Source of the DNA: Streptomyces justiciae
GTDB taxonomy: Bacteria > Actinomycetota > Actinomycetes > Streptomycetales > Streptomycetaceae
Length of the DNA: 64,000 bases
Direction: 5' to 3'
NCBI RefSeq assembly: GCF_015163075.1
Contig: NZ_JADDXU010000006.1
Coordinates: 461,499 to 525,498 of the forward strand
The translations under genes were made by a program, and so were the position numbers. Positions 33,666 to 41,973 of this stretch are shown here, one piece after another. Numbering within the stretch: the first letter of the stretch is position 1; each line of letters begins with the position of its first letter. The notes beneath the pieces are model-generated. The model made no database searches. It saw only the letters and a program-made list of their open reading frames with translations, and had not been told where the DNA came from.

Positions 33666-34094
33666 TCACATCCGCTCGTGAGGCTCGCTGCGCGCACCCG
33701 CCGCCGGACCGCTCGCGGCGTCTTCCGGGACGGATTCCGCGAAGGGCTCATCAGCCGGTGCGGGGGAGATCTCCCCCGCTGCCGAAAGCGCGGGAGGTGC
33801 CCCCAGTCGCATCGGAGCGGCCACGAAGGTGGACGGCAATCCGGGCGCGTTCTCCCGCCCCGCGTTCGCGATCACCACCGCGATGTAGGGAAGCAGCGCC
33901 CCCAGCACCAACGCGACGATCGCGACGTGCCGTTCGACGTTCCACAGGGTGGCCGCGAGGATCACCGACAGCGTGCGCACCGACATCGAGATCACGTACC
34001 GCCGCTGCCGGCCGCGCACGTCCTCCTGAAGGCCCGCACGGGCTCCGGTGATCCGGAACACCTGGGCGCCGCCGCCTGCATGCTGCTTCCGCAT
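33666..34094 (-). CDS. DUF3099 family membrane protein
   Basis: A 142-residue protein beginning MRKQHAGGGAQVFRITGARAGLQEDVRGRQRRYVISMSVRTLSV. Two transmembrane segments follow (about residues 36-55 and 60-80, IVALVLGALLPYIAVVIANAG). The C-terminal 60 residues are Ala/Pro/Glu-rich and disordered. The N-terminal part before the helices is the conserved DUF3099 signature. It stands alone, with more than 200 bases on each side. Confidence 0.8.
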   Translation of the reverse strand: MRKQHAGGGAQVFRITGARAGLQEDVRGRQRRYVISMSVRTLSVILAATLWNVERHVAIVALVLGALLPYIAVVIANAGRENAPGLPSTFVAAPMRLGAPPALSAAGEISPAPADEPFAESVPEDAASGPAAGARSEPHERM

Positions 34095-34338
34095 CACATT
34101 CCACCATCCGCCCGCATCGGACTCTCCCCGGCCCGTTCCCGCTCCGCTCCCGGCACGAGAACCGGGCCCGGGCACGTCCTACGTTACGCCGCGCCTCCGC
34201 CGCCTACGAGACCGGGGCACCTCCCGCGGAGGCGAACGACCTGCGCTTCCGCACGTACGGGCGACTCGACATGCGTCGTACGGCGCATGGGCCGACACTG
34301 ACCGTAATGCTCACGTCGAGCCGTACAAGGAGGCAGCC

Positions 34339-34617
34339 ATGGGCTGGTTGTGGGCGATCATCGTGGGATTCGTGCTGGGCCTGATCGCGAAGGCGATCCT
34401 CCCGGGCAAGCAGCACAGTCCGCTCTGGCTGACGACCATCTTCGGCATGCTGGGCGCCCTCGTCGGCAACGCCATCGCCCGCTGGGCGGGCGTCGACGCC
34501 ACCTCCGGCATCGACTGGAGCCGCCACGCCTTCCAGCTGATCGCCGCGATCATCATCGTGGGCGTGGGCGACATGCTGTACATGGCGACGCTCGGCAAGC
34601 GAAAGCAGCAAGCCTGA
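34339..34617 (+). CDS. GlsB/YeaQ/YmgE family stress-response membrane protein
   Basis: A 92-residue protein with three hydrophobic stretches: GWLWAIIVGFVLGLIAKAILPG, PLWLTTIFGMLGALVGNAIA and FQLIAAIIIVGVGDMLYMATL. The GKQ loop after the first helix and GMLGALVG are typical of this transglycosylase-associated family, which is induced by envelope or acid stress elsewhere. AAGGAGG at 34327-34333 supports ATG 34339. Its gene is followed by an intergenic repeat. Confidence 0.9.
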   Translation: MGWLWAIIVGFVLGLIAKAILPGKQHSPLWLTTIFGMLGALVGNAIARWAGVDATSGIDWSRHAFQLIAAIIIVGVGDMLYMATLGKRKQQA

Positions 34618-34630
34618 GCCTGAACGCCCA

Positions 34631-34722
34631 AAGGGGCGCGGGGCTGCATCGATATGCGGCTCCGCCGCGTGAGCGCGACCAGCCACGACAAAGCGGCAGT
34701 CGCCGGTCCACCCGCGCCCCTA
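34631..34722. repeat. Streptomyces intergenic repeat with core AGGGGCGCGGGG, copy 2
   Basis: The segment begins AAGGGGCGCGGGGCTGCATC and has a palindrome GCGGCTCCGCCGC and a GAGCGCGACCAGCC block. It shares the GGGGCGCGGGG core and the GCGACCAGCC block with the elements at 7084 and 57350. It lies between convergent genes. Confidence 0.6.
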
Positions 34723-34729
34723 CGGCGTT

Positions 34730-35998
34730 CTACGCTCCGGTCACCTCGACCGCGGCAAGGTTCTTCTTCCCCCGCCGCAGCACCAGCCACCGCCCGTGAA
34801 GCAGGTCCTCCTTGGACGGCACCGCGTCCTCGGCCGCGACCTTGACGTTGTTCACGTAGGCCCCGCCCTCCTTCACGGTCCGCCGCGCCGCCGACTTGCT
34901 GGCGACCAGCCCGACCTCGGCGAACAGGTCGACGACGAGGCCGAGTTCGGAGACCTGGACATGCGGCACCTCGGACAGGGCCGCCGCCAGCGTCTTCGCG
35001 TCGAGGTCCGCCAGCTCGCCCTGACCGAAGAGGGCCTTGGACGCGGCGATCACGGCCGCCGTCTGGTCGGCGCCGTGCACCAGCGTCGTCAGCTCCTCGG
35101 CCAGCGCACGCTGGGCGGCACGGGCCTGCGGCCGCTCCTCGGTCTGCTTCTCCAGCTCCTCGAGCTCCTCGCGGGTCCGGAAGGACAGGATGCGCATGTA
35201 CGTCGAGATGTCCCGGTCGTCCACGTTCAGCCAGAACTGGTAGAACGCGTACGGCGTCGTCATCTCGGGGTCGAGCCAGACGGCGCCGCCCTCGGTCTTG
35301 CCGAACTTGGTGCCGTCCGCCTTGACCATCAGCGGCGTCGCCAGACAGTGCGCCTCGGCGTCCGGCTCCAGCCGGTGGATCAGGTCCAGGCCGGCCGTGA
35401 GGTTGCCCCACTGATCGCTGCCGCCCTGCTGGAGCGTGCAGCCGTACCGCCGGTACAGCTCCAGGAAGTCCATGCCCTGGAGCAGCTGGTAGCTGAACTC
35501 CGTGTAGCTGATGCCCTCCTGGGACTCCAGCCGGCGGGCGACGGAGTCCTTGGTCAGCATCTTGTTGACGCGGAAGTGCTTGCCGATGTCACGCAGGAAC
35601 TCGATGGCCGACATCCCGGCCGTCCAGTCCAGGTTGTTGACCATGACCGCGGCGTTCTCGCCCTCGAAGGACAGGAACGGCTCGATCTGCCCGCGCAGCC
35701 GGGTCACCCAGTTCGCGACCGTCTCCGGGTCGTTCAGCGTTCGCTCCGCCGTCGGGCGGGGGTCGCCGATCTGCCCGGTCGCGCCGCCCACCAGGGCCAG
35801 CGGGCGCAGGCCCGCCTGCTGGAGCCGGCGCATCGTGAGGACCTGGACGAGGTGACCGACGTGGAGGCTGGCGGCGGTCGGGTCGAAGCCGCAATAGAAC
35901 GTGACCGGACCGTCCGCGAGCGCCTTGCGCAAAGCGTCCTCGTCAGTGGACTGGGCCCACAGCCCACGCCACTTCAGCTCGTCGACGATGTCCGTCAC
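34730..35998 (-). CDS. tyrS: Tyrosyl-tRNA synthetase
   Basis: A 422-residue class I synthetase. The HIGH-type motif is HVGHL (about residues 46-50) and the KMSKS-type loop reads KFGKTEGG (about 231). QGGSDQWGNLTAG carries the tyrosine-binding residues. The C-terminal S4 RNA-binding domain covers about residues 350-420 (EVGLVASKSAARRTVKEGGAYVN). GTG 35998 gives VTDIVDEL as the start, typical of the family; a longer in-frame ATG at 36043 is less likely. No T-box was seen upstream. The gene follows the TldE-type gene by 56 bases. Confidence 0.95.
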   Translation of the reverse strand: MTDIVDELKWRGLWAQSTDEDALRKALADGPVTFYCGFDPTAASLHVGHLVQVLTMRRLQQAGLRPLALVGGATGQIGDPRPTAERTLNDPETVANWVTRLRGQIEPFLSFEGENAAVMVNNLDWTAGMSAIEFLRDIGKHFRVNKMLTKDSVARRLESQEGISYTEFSYQLLQGMDFLELYRRYGCTLQQGGSDQWGNLTAGLDLIHRLEPDAEAHCLATPLMVKADGTKFGKTEGGAVWLDPEMTTPYAFYQFWLNVDDRDISTYMRILSFRTREELEELEKQTEERPQARAAQRALAEELTTLVHGADQTAAVIAASKALFGQGELADLDAKTLAAALSEVPHVQVSELGLVVDLFAEVGLVASKSAARRTVKEGGAYVNNVKVAAEDAVPSKEDLLHGRWLVLRRGKKNLAAVEVTGA

Positions 35999-36054
35999 GG
36001 TTCTCGCGTCTCCTTGATGATCTTCGGGCAGTCGAGTGACCACCGGCTACGAGG

Positions 36055-37455
36055 TTATACGCCCCGACTGACAGAGCTCATATTGAAGTCCGGCACCCGC
36101 AGGGCCGGCATCGCAGCCCTAGTGAACCAGTCGCTCCATTCCCTCGGCAGCGTCTTTTCCGTGCGCCCGGCCTCGGTGGCCCGCCCCAGCAGGTCCACCG
36201 GCGACTCGTTGAACCGGAAGTTGTTGACCTCGCCGGTCACCTCGCCGTTCTCGACGAGATAGACGCCGTCCCGGGTCAGCCCGGTCAGCAGCAGGGTCGC
36301 CGGGTCGACCTCGCGGATGTACCAGAGGCAGGTCAGCAGCAGCCCGCGCTCGGTGTTCGCGACCATCTCCTCCAGGGACCGGTCGTCGCCGCCGTCGAGG
36401 ATCAGGTTGTCGATCCCCGGCGCCACCGGCAGCCCGGTCAGCCCGGCGCTGTGGCGGCTGGTGAGCAGGTTGCTCAGCTCGCCCTCGCGCATCCACTCAG
36501 TGGCCGTCAGCGGCAGCCCGTTGTCGAACACCGAGGAGTCGCCGCCGGAGGAGTGCGCGAGCACGAACGGGGCGGACTCCAGGCCCGGCTCGTTCGGGTC
36601 GCTGCGCAGCGTCAGCGGCAGCTCGGTGAGCTTCTCGCCGAGCCGGGTCCGGGTCTCGCCGCCCGGCTTGGAGAACACCGTGCGGCCCTCGAACGCGTCC
36701 CGGCCCGACGCCGACCACATCTGGTAGATCAGCAGGTCCGCGACGGCGGTCGGCGGCAGCAGCGTCTCGTACCGCCCGGCGGGCAGGTCGTGCTTCCGCT
36801 CGGCCCAGCCCAGGCGTACGGCGAGTTCGGCGTCCAGCGCGGCCGGGTCGACGTCCTTGAAGTCCCGGGTGGAGCGGCCCGCCCACGCCGAGCGCGTACG
36901 GTCCGGCGACTTGGCGTTGAGCTCAAGGGTGCCGTTGGGCTGGTCGTGCCGCAGCCGCAGACCGGTGGACGTACCGAGGTAGCTGGAGACGAGCTCGTGG
37001 TTGGCGAAGCCGTACAGCTCGCGGCCGCCCGCACGCGCGCGTGCGAAGGACTCACCGAGCGCGGGGGCGAAGTCCGCGAAGACGGCGGAGGACGTCTCGG
37101 AGGGCGCGTCCGTGAAGTCCGGGGACGCCGGTACGTCCCTGACCAGCGGCTGCGCGTCCTCGGCGGGCGCGGCCCCGCGCGCGGCAGCTTCCGCGGCCCG
37201 CACCAGGGACTCCAGCTCGTCCACGGTGACGGCGGCCCGGGAGACCACACCCGAGGCGGTGCCTTCCTTGCCGTCGACCGTCGCGATCACGGTGAGCGTG
37301 CGGGTGCGCGTGACGCCGTTGGTGGTGAGCGCGTTGCCGGCCCAGCGCAGGTTCGCCGTGGACTGCTCGTCGGCGATGACGACACAGCCGTCCGCGCGGG
37401 ACAGCTCCAGGGCGCGCTCGACGATCTCGTGCGGCTTGTTCGTACGAGAGCTCAT
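36055..37455 (-). CDS. TldE/PmbA family protein
   Basis: A 466-residue TldD/PmbA-family protein without the HExxxH motif of TldD, so the non-catalytic partner. Family blocks seen are RWAGNALTTNGVTRTRTLTVIATVDGKEGTASG, RSAWAGRSTRDFKDVD, FVLAHSSGGDSSVFDN and the C-terminal DFNMSSVSRGV. TldD/TldE heterodimers cleave unfolded peptides inside a tunnel and mature some RiPP peptides in other bacteria. ATG 37455 overlaps the TldD stop in ATGA, as expected for an obligate pair. Confidence 0.9.
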   Translation of the reverse strand: MSSRTNKPHEIVERALELSRADGCVVIADEQSTANLRWAGNALTTNGVTRTRTLTVIATVDGKEGTASGVVSRAAVTVDELESLVRAAEAAARGAAPAEDAQPLVRDVPASPDFTDAPSETSSAVFADFAPALGESFARARAGGRELYGFANHELVSSYLGTSTGLRLRHDQPNGTLELNAKSPDRTRSAWAGRSTRDFKDVDPAALDAELAVRLGWAERKHDLPAGRYETLLPPTAVADLLIYQMWSASGRDAFEGRTVFSKPGGETRTRLGEKLTELPLTLRSDPNEPGLESAPFVLAHSSGGDSSVFDNGLPLTATEWMREGELSNLLTSRHSAGLTGLPVAPGIDNLILDGGDDRSLEEMVANTERGLLLTCLWYIREVDPATLLLTGLTRDGVYLVENGEVTGEVNNFRFNESPVDLLGRATEAGRTEKTLPREWSDWFTRAAMPALRVPDFNMSSVSRGV

Positions 37456-38975
37456 CGACCGGCCTCCTGGGTGGTGTTCAGAATGTTGACGCCCTTGAAG
37501 AGGGCCGACGGGCAGCCGTGCGACACGGCGGCGACCTGGCCCGGCTGGGCCTTGCCGCAGTTGAAGGCGCCCCCGAGGACATAGGTCTGCGGACCGCCGA
37601 CGGCGGCCATGGAGCCCCAGAAGTCGGTGGTGGTCGCCTGGTAGGCGACGTCCCGCAGCTGGCCGGTGATCCGGCCGTTCTCGATCTTGAAGAAGCGCTG
37701 GCCGGTGAACTGGAAGTTGTAGCGCTGCATGTCGATGGACCAGGAGCGGTCGCCGACGACGTAGATGCCGCGGTCGACGCCGCCGATCAGGTCCTCGGTC
37801 GACATGCCGGCCGGGTCGGGCTGGAGGGACACGTTGGCCATGCGCTGCACCGGGACATGGCCGGGGGAGTCGGCGAACGCGCAGCCGTTGGAGCGCTCGA
37901 AGCCGGTCAGCTTCGCGATGCGCCGGTCCAGCTGGTAGCCGACGAGCGTGCCGTCCTTCACCAGGTCCCAGGACTGGCCCTCGACGCCCTCGTCGTCGTA
38001 GCCGATCGTCGCGAGGCCGTGCTCGGCGGTGCGGTCACCGGTGACGTTCATCAGGTCGGAGCCGTAGCGCAGCTTGCCGAGCTGGTCGAAGGTGGCGAAG
38101 GAGGTGCCCGCGTAGGCGGCCTCGTAGCCGAGGGCGCGGTCCAGCTCGGTGGCGTGGCCGATGGACTCGTGGATGGTCAGCCACAGGTTGGACGGGTCGA
38201 CGACCAGGTCGTACACCCCGGACTCGACACTCGGCGCCCGCATCTTCTCGGCGAGCAGCTCGGGGATCTGCGCCAGCTCGCTCTCCCAGTCCCAGCCGGT
38301 GCCGGTGAGGTACTCCCAGCCCCGGCCGACCGGCGGCGCGATGGTCCGCATCGAGTCGAACTCGCCGCTCGACTCGTCGACCGACACCGCGGTCAGCGCC
38401 GGGTGCAGCCGCACCCGCTGCTGGGTGGTCACGGTCCCGGCGGTGTCGGCGTAGAACTTGTTCTCGTGGACGGTGAGCAGCGAGGCGTCGACGTGGTTGA
38501 CCCCGTTCGCCGCCAGCAGCCGCGCGCTCCACTCCGCGAGCAGCCCGGCCTTCTCCTCGTCGGGCACGGTGAACGGATCGATCTCGTACGACGAGATCCA
38601 CGTCTTCTCGGCGTGTACAGGCTCGTCGGCCAGCTCGACCCGCTCGTCGGACCCGGCCGCCTTGATCACCTGGGCGGACAGCTTCGCCATGGCCACGGCC
38701 TGCGAGGCGACCCGCGCCGCCGCGTCCATGGTCAGATCGACGCCGGACGCGAATCCCCAGGTCCCACCGTGCACGACCCGCACCGCGTACCCGAGGTCGG
38801 TGGTGTCCGAGGACCCGGCGGGCTTGGCGTCCCGCAGCCGCCAGGACGCGCTGCGCACCCGCTCGAACCGGAAGTCCGCGTGCTCGGCACCCAGCGCACG
38901 CGCGCGTGCCAGCGCGGCGTCGGCGAGGGCGCGTAGCGGAAGCGCTGTGAAGGCTTCGTCGATGGTATGAGGCAC
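37452..38975 (-). CDS. tldD: TldD family metalloprotease subunit
   Basis: About 507 residues. LWLTIHESIGHATELDRALG carries HExxxH, the zinc site of TldD (around residue 266). FNCGKAQPGQVAAVSHGCPSALFKG near the C-terminus supplies the cysteine ligand region. GTG 38975 starts VPHTIDEAFTALPLR, with AGGGAG at suitable spacing; in-frame upstream codons are less likely. The chain forms the active subunit with the TldE protein encoded 4 bases overlapping. No precursor-peptide gene is visible nearby, so a role in general peptide turnover is likelier than RiPP maturation. Confidence 0.92.
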   Translation of the reverse strand: MPHTIDEAFTALPLRALADAALARARALGAEHADFRFERVRSASWRLRDAKPAGSSDTTDLGYAVRVVHGGTWGFASGVDLTMDAAARVASQAVAMAKLSAQVIKAAGSDERVELADEPVHAEKTWISSYEIDPFTVPDEEKAGLLAEWSARLLAANGVNHVDASLLTVHENKFYADTAGTVTTQQRVRLHPALTAVSVDESSGEFDSMRTIAPPVGRGWEYLTGTGWDWESELAQIPELLAEKMRAPSVESGVYDLVVDPSNLWLTIHESIGHATELDRALGYEAAYAGTSFATFDQLGKLRYGSDLMNVTGDRTAEHGLATIGYDDEGVEGQSWDLVKDGTLVGYQLDRRIAKLTGFERSNGCAFADSPGHVPVQRMANVSLQPDPAGMSTEDLIGGVDRGIYVVGDRSWSIDMQRYNFQFTGQRFFKIENGRITGQLRDVAYQATTTDFWGSMAAVGGPQTYVLGGAFNCGKAQPGQVAAVSHGCPSALFKGVNILNTTQEAGR

Positions 38976-39216
38976 CGAGGTATCTCCCTGCTGTCGTGAC
39001 CTGTGGACTCCGATCATGTCGCGTGGGCGGGTCCAGGGACCATACGTTTCCGTCCGGAACGCGCGTCCTTCTGTAGAGACCCGACAGCGAGTCCCCTTAG
39101 CCACTGTCGGTGCCCGATTGTCCGCCGGAGGTCGGGGACCGATAGGTTTTCGAGGAAGCCGCCTGTCATCCAGGTGTTCGGGCGGGCATTCAGACCGCTA
39201 TCGAAAGGGTGATCCG

Positions 39217-39921
39217 TTGAGCCGCTCGGTTCTCGTCACCGGAGGCAACCGGGGCATCGGCCTCGCCATTGCCCGCGCTTTCGCCGACGCCGGCGACAAG
39301 GTCGCGATCACGTACCGCTCGGGCGAGCCACCGGCCGGCTTCCTCGCCGTCAAGTGCGACATCACCGACACCGAGCAGGTGGAGCAGGCCTACAAGGAGA
39401 TCGAGGCCGAGCACGGCCCGGTCGAGGTCCTGATCGCCAACGCCGGCGTCACCAAGGACACGCTCCTGATGCGGATGTCCGAGGAGGACTTCACATCCGT
39501 CCTCGACACCAACCTCACCGGCACCTTCCGTGTCGTCAAGCGCGCCAACCGCGGCATGCTGCGCGCCAAGAAGGGCCGCGTCGTCCTGATCTCGTCGGTC
39601 GTCGGGCTGTACGGCGGTCCCGGGCAGGCCAACTACGCCGCCTCCAAGGCCGCCCTGGTCGGCTTCGCGCGTTCGCTCGCGCGTGAGCTGGGCTCGCGCA
39701 ACATCACGTTCAACGTCGTCGCCCCCGGTTTCGTCGACACCGACATGACCAAGGTGCTCACCGACGAGCAGCGCGCGAACATCGTGCAGGCCGTGCCGCT
39801 CGGCCGTTACGCGCAGCCGGAGGAAGTCGCCGCGACGGTGCGGTTCCTCGCCTCCGACGACGCCTCGTACATCACTGGAGCCGTCATCCCGGTTGACGGC
39901 GGACTGGGAATGGGTCACTGA
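39217..39921 (+). CDS. fabG: 3-oxoacyl-ACP reductase FabG
   Basis: A 234-residue short-chain dehydrogenase. TGGNRGIGLAIARAF is the cofactor loop; Ser127, Tyr140 and Lys144 (VLISSVV, NYAASK) form the triad, and the protein ends in GAVIPVDGGLGMGH. TTG 39217 has GAAAGGGTGA before it and gives the known LSRSVLVTGG start. It reduces beta-ketoacyl-ACP in fatty acid elongation. FabI follows 5 bases later, so the two steps are co-expressed. Confidence 0.95.
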   Translation: MSRSVLVTGGNRGIGLAIARAFADAGDKVAITYRSGEPPAGFLAVKCDITDTEQVEQAYKEIEAEHGPVEVLIANAGVTKDTLLMRMSEEDFTSVLDTNLTGTFRVVKRANRGMLRAKKGRVVLISSVVGLYGGPGQANYAASKAALVGFARSLARELGSRNITFNVVAPGFVDTDMTKVLTDEQRANIVQAVPLGRYAQPEEVAATVRFLASDDASYITGAVIPVDGGLGMGH

Positions 39922-39926
39922 GCACG

Positions 39927-40712
39927 ATGACGAACACGACTGGAATCCTCGAGGGCAAGAAGATCCTCATCACCGGTGTGCTGATGGAGTCCTCCATCGC
40001 CTTCCACACCGCCAAGCTGGCCCAGGAGCAGGGCGCGGAGATCATCCTCACCGCGTGGCCGCGGCCGACCCTCACCGAGCGCATCGCCAAGAAGCTGCCC
40101 CAGCCGGAGAAGGTCAAGGTCCTGGAGCTCGACGTCTCCAACGACGAGCACCTCGCCCGCCTGGAGGGCCAGGTCCGTGAGCACCTCGGCGACAAGCTCG
40201 ACGGTGTCGTGCACTCCATCGGCTTCGCGCCGCAGGACGCGCTCGGCGGCAACTTCCTGAACACGCCGTTCGAGTCCGTGGCCACCGCCATGCACGTCTC
40301 CGCCTTCTCCCTGAAGTCGCTGACCATGGCGCTGCTGCCGCTGATGACCGAGGGCGGCTCCGTCGTCGGCCTCACCTTCGACGCGCAGTTCGCCTGGCCG
40401 CAGTACGACTGGATGGGCCCGGCCAAGGCCGCCCTGGAGGCCACCAACCGCTACATGGCCCGTGACCTGGGCAAGCACGACATCCGCTGCAACCTGATCT
40501 CGGCGGGGCCGATCGGCTCCATGGCCGCCAAGTCCATCCCGGGCTTCGCCGAGCTGGCGGCCGTCTGGGACAGCCGCTCCCCGCTGGAGTGGAAGCTGGA
40601 GGACCCGGAGCCGGCCGGCAAGGGCGTCGTCGCCCTGCTGAGCGACTGGTTCCCGAAGACCACCGGCGAGATCGTCCACGTCGACGGCGGTCTGCACGCC
40701 ATCGGTGCGTGA
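39927..40712 (+). CDS. fabI: Enoyl-ACP reductase FabI (InhA-type)
   Basis: A 261-residue NADH-dependent enoyl reductase. KKILITGVLMESSIAFHTAKLAQEQGAEI is the InhA-like cofactor fold. VVHSIGFAPQDALGG and the catalytic YDWMGPAKAALEATNRYMARDLG (YxxMxxxK) follow, with HDIRCNLISAGPIGSMAAKSIPGF as the substrate loop. It reduces trans-2-enoyl-ACP and is a target of isoniazid- and triclosan-like inhibitors in related bacteria. The gene is closed by a perfect 16-bp hairpin. Confidence 0.95.
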   Translation: MTNTTGILEGKKILITGVLMESSIAFHTAKLAQEQGAEIILTAWPRPTLTERIAKKLPQPEKVKVLELDVSNDEHLARLEGQVREHLGDKLDGVVHSIGFAPQDALGGNFLNTPFESVATAMHVSAFSLKSLTMALLPLMTEGGSVVGLTFDAQFAWPQYDWMGPAKAALEATNRYMARDLGKHDIRCNLISAGPIGSMAAKSIPGFAELAAVWDSRSPLEWKLEDPEPAGKGVVALLSDWFPKTTGEIVHVDGGLHAIGA

Positions 40713-40725
40713 TCTTTCCTACGGT

Positions 40726-40761
40726 GTGAGGGCCCGCGTTCTCCGGAACGCGGGCCCTCAC
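40726..40761 (+). terminator. Hairpin terminator after fabI
   Basis: A perfect 16-bp stem (40726-40741 with 40746-40761) starting GTGAGGGCCC, loop TCCG, 14 bases beyond the stop. The same GTGAGGGCCC head begins the terminator at 44551. Confidence 0.85.
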
Positions 40762-40862
40762 CCGTTCGGCCCATCCGGCCGGGCGGGGGAGCAGCACAAC
40801 TGGGCACTCTGGATTACGCGTTCACCGCTTCCCTCCCCAGCACGGCCGAGGAGGTCCCCCTT

Positions 40863-41198
40863 GTGCGCCTGTCCCGCAGCCTGGCCCCGATAGCCGTCGC
40901 AGCCGTTCTGCTGATGTCCCTGCCGCACGAAGCGTCGCCCCACGCGCGCGAGGACAAGGCACCGGACCTCTTCGGCGCCGCGTGCTACAGCAAGATCACC
41001 GGCTCCCATGTGACCGCCTACTGCCACAACCCCTACCCCGACGTCGACCGGGTCCGGCTGCACATCGAGTGCGACCGCTGGTGGGACGTCGACAGCGACA
41101 GTGCCCCCGTGGAGGCCGGGCCCGCGCAGACCGTACGGCTCGACGGCCGCTGCTGGAAGGAAGTCCGCTCGGCGTGGGTCAGCCACCAGAAGCGGTGA
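40863..41198 (+). CDS. Small secreted protein, 111 aa
   Basis: The N-terminus MRLSRSLAPIAVAAVLLMSLPHEASPHA looks like a Sec signal peptide. The mature part has four cysteines (ACYSKI, YCHNPYP, ECDRWW, GRCWKE), enough for two disulphides, and a beta-rich pattern. No family was recognised. GAGGAGG is 8 bases before GTG 40863. It is probably an exported single-domain protein; its role is unknown. The next gene is convergent. Confidence 0.75.
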   Translation: MRLSRSLAPIAVAAVLLMSLPHEASPHAREDKAPDLFGAACYSKITGSHVTAYCHNPYPDVDRVRLHIECDRWWDVDSDSAPVEAGPAQTVRLDGRCWKEVRSAWVSHQKR

Positions 41199-41201
41199 CG
41201 G

Positions 41202-41891
41202 TCAGTCGTCGGCGGAGGTGAACAGCCCCGGCCGGCACTGGAACGGATAGCTCGCCGCCTGTGCCGCCGCTGTCTCCGCGTCGCCCGCGCGGATCGCGTC
41301 CACCAGCCCCGAGTGGTCCAGATGCGACTCCGGCGTCATCTCCTCGCCGACGTCGTCGCGCAGCCAGTCCCGCAGCACCTCGCCCAGGTCCGCGTACATC
41401 GCCGTCATGACGTCGTTGTGGGACGCGGACACCACCGCGAGGTGGAAGGTCGCGTCCGCCGTCACGAAGGCCTCCTTGTCGCGGGCCTCCCAGGCCTCCT
41501 CACGGCGTACGAGGAGCGCGTCGAGCTGCTTGAGGTCCTTCTCCGTGCGCCGCTCGGCGGCCAGCTTCGCGGCGGACGACTCCAGCGTGGAGCGCAGCTC
41601 GGCGATGTGGCGGGGGTCGGCGTCGGCGAATCTGCGGTGCATCACCCCGGCCAGCTCACTGGTCGCCACGACGTACGTGCCGGAGCCCTGGCGGATATCC
41701 AGCAGGCCGTTGTGCGCGAGCGCGCGGACGGCCTCACGGACCGTGTTGCGGGCCACCCCCAGCTGCTCGACCAGCTCCGGCTCGGTCGGGATGCGCGAGC
41801 CGACCGGCCACTCGCCGGAGGTGATCTGCTGCCGCAGCGCGGCGATGACCTGCTCGGACAGCGCCGATCGACGCGGGTGGCTCAGAGGCAT
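41202..41891 (-). CDS. GntR/FadR-type transcriptional regulator with FCD domain
   Basis: A 229-residue protein. The wHTH (ALSEQVIAALRQQITSGEWPVGSRIPTEPELVEQLGVARNTVREAVRALAHNGLLDIRQGSGTYV) is followed by an all-helical FCD domain (DPRHIAELRSTLE... TADATFHLAVVSASHN...HLDHSGLVDAIRAGD), with the Asp/His ligands of a metal-dependent FadR type. It is divergent from an MFS exporter gene, with 83 bases between starts and a near-palindrome between them, so it most likely represses the exporter. Confidence 0.9.
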   Translation of the reverse strand: MPLSHPRRSALSEQVIAALRQQITSGEWPVGSRIPTEPELVEQLGVARNTVREAVRALAHNGLLDIRQGSGTYVVATSELAGVMHRRFADADPRHIAELRSTLESSAAKLAAERRTEKDLKQLDALLVRREEAWEARDKEAFVTADATFHLAVVSASHNDVMTAMYADLGEVLRDWLRDDVGEEMTPESHLDHSGLVDAIRAGDAETAAAQAASYPFQCRPGLFTSADD

Positions 41892-41950
41892 GGCACACCT
41901 TCGCACGGGACGGGCGCCCGGAGGCGGCCGGGGAATGGACAACCAATCAT

Positions 41951-41969
41951 CCCATGATTCTATGATGGG
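41951..41969. promoter_or_regulatory. Imperfect palindrome between the GntR and MFS genes, candidate operator
   Basis: CCCATGAT-TCT-ATGATGGG pairs at seven of eight arm positions. It covers two candidate in-frame ATG codons (41962, 41965), which argues that the MFS start is the downstream ATG 41974. Confidence 0.55.
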
Positions 41970-41973
41970 CAGC

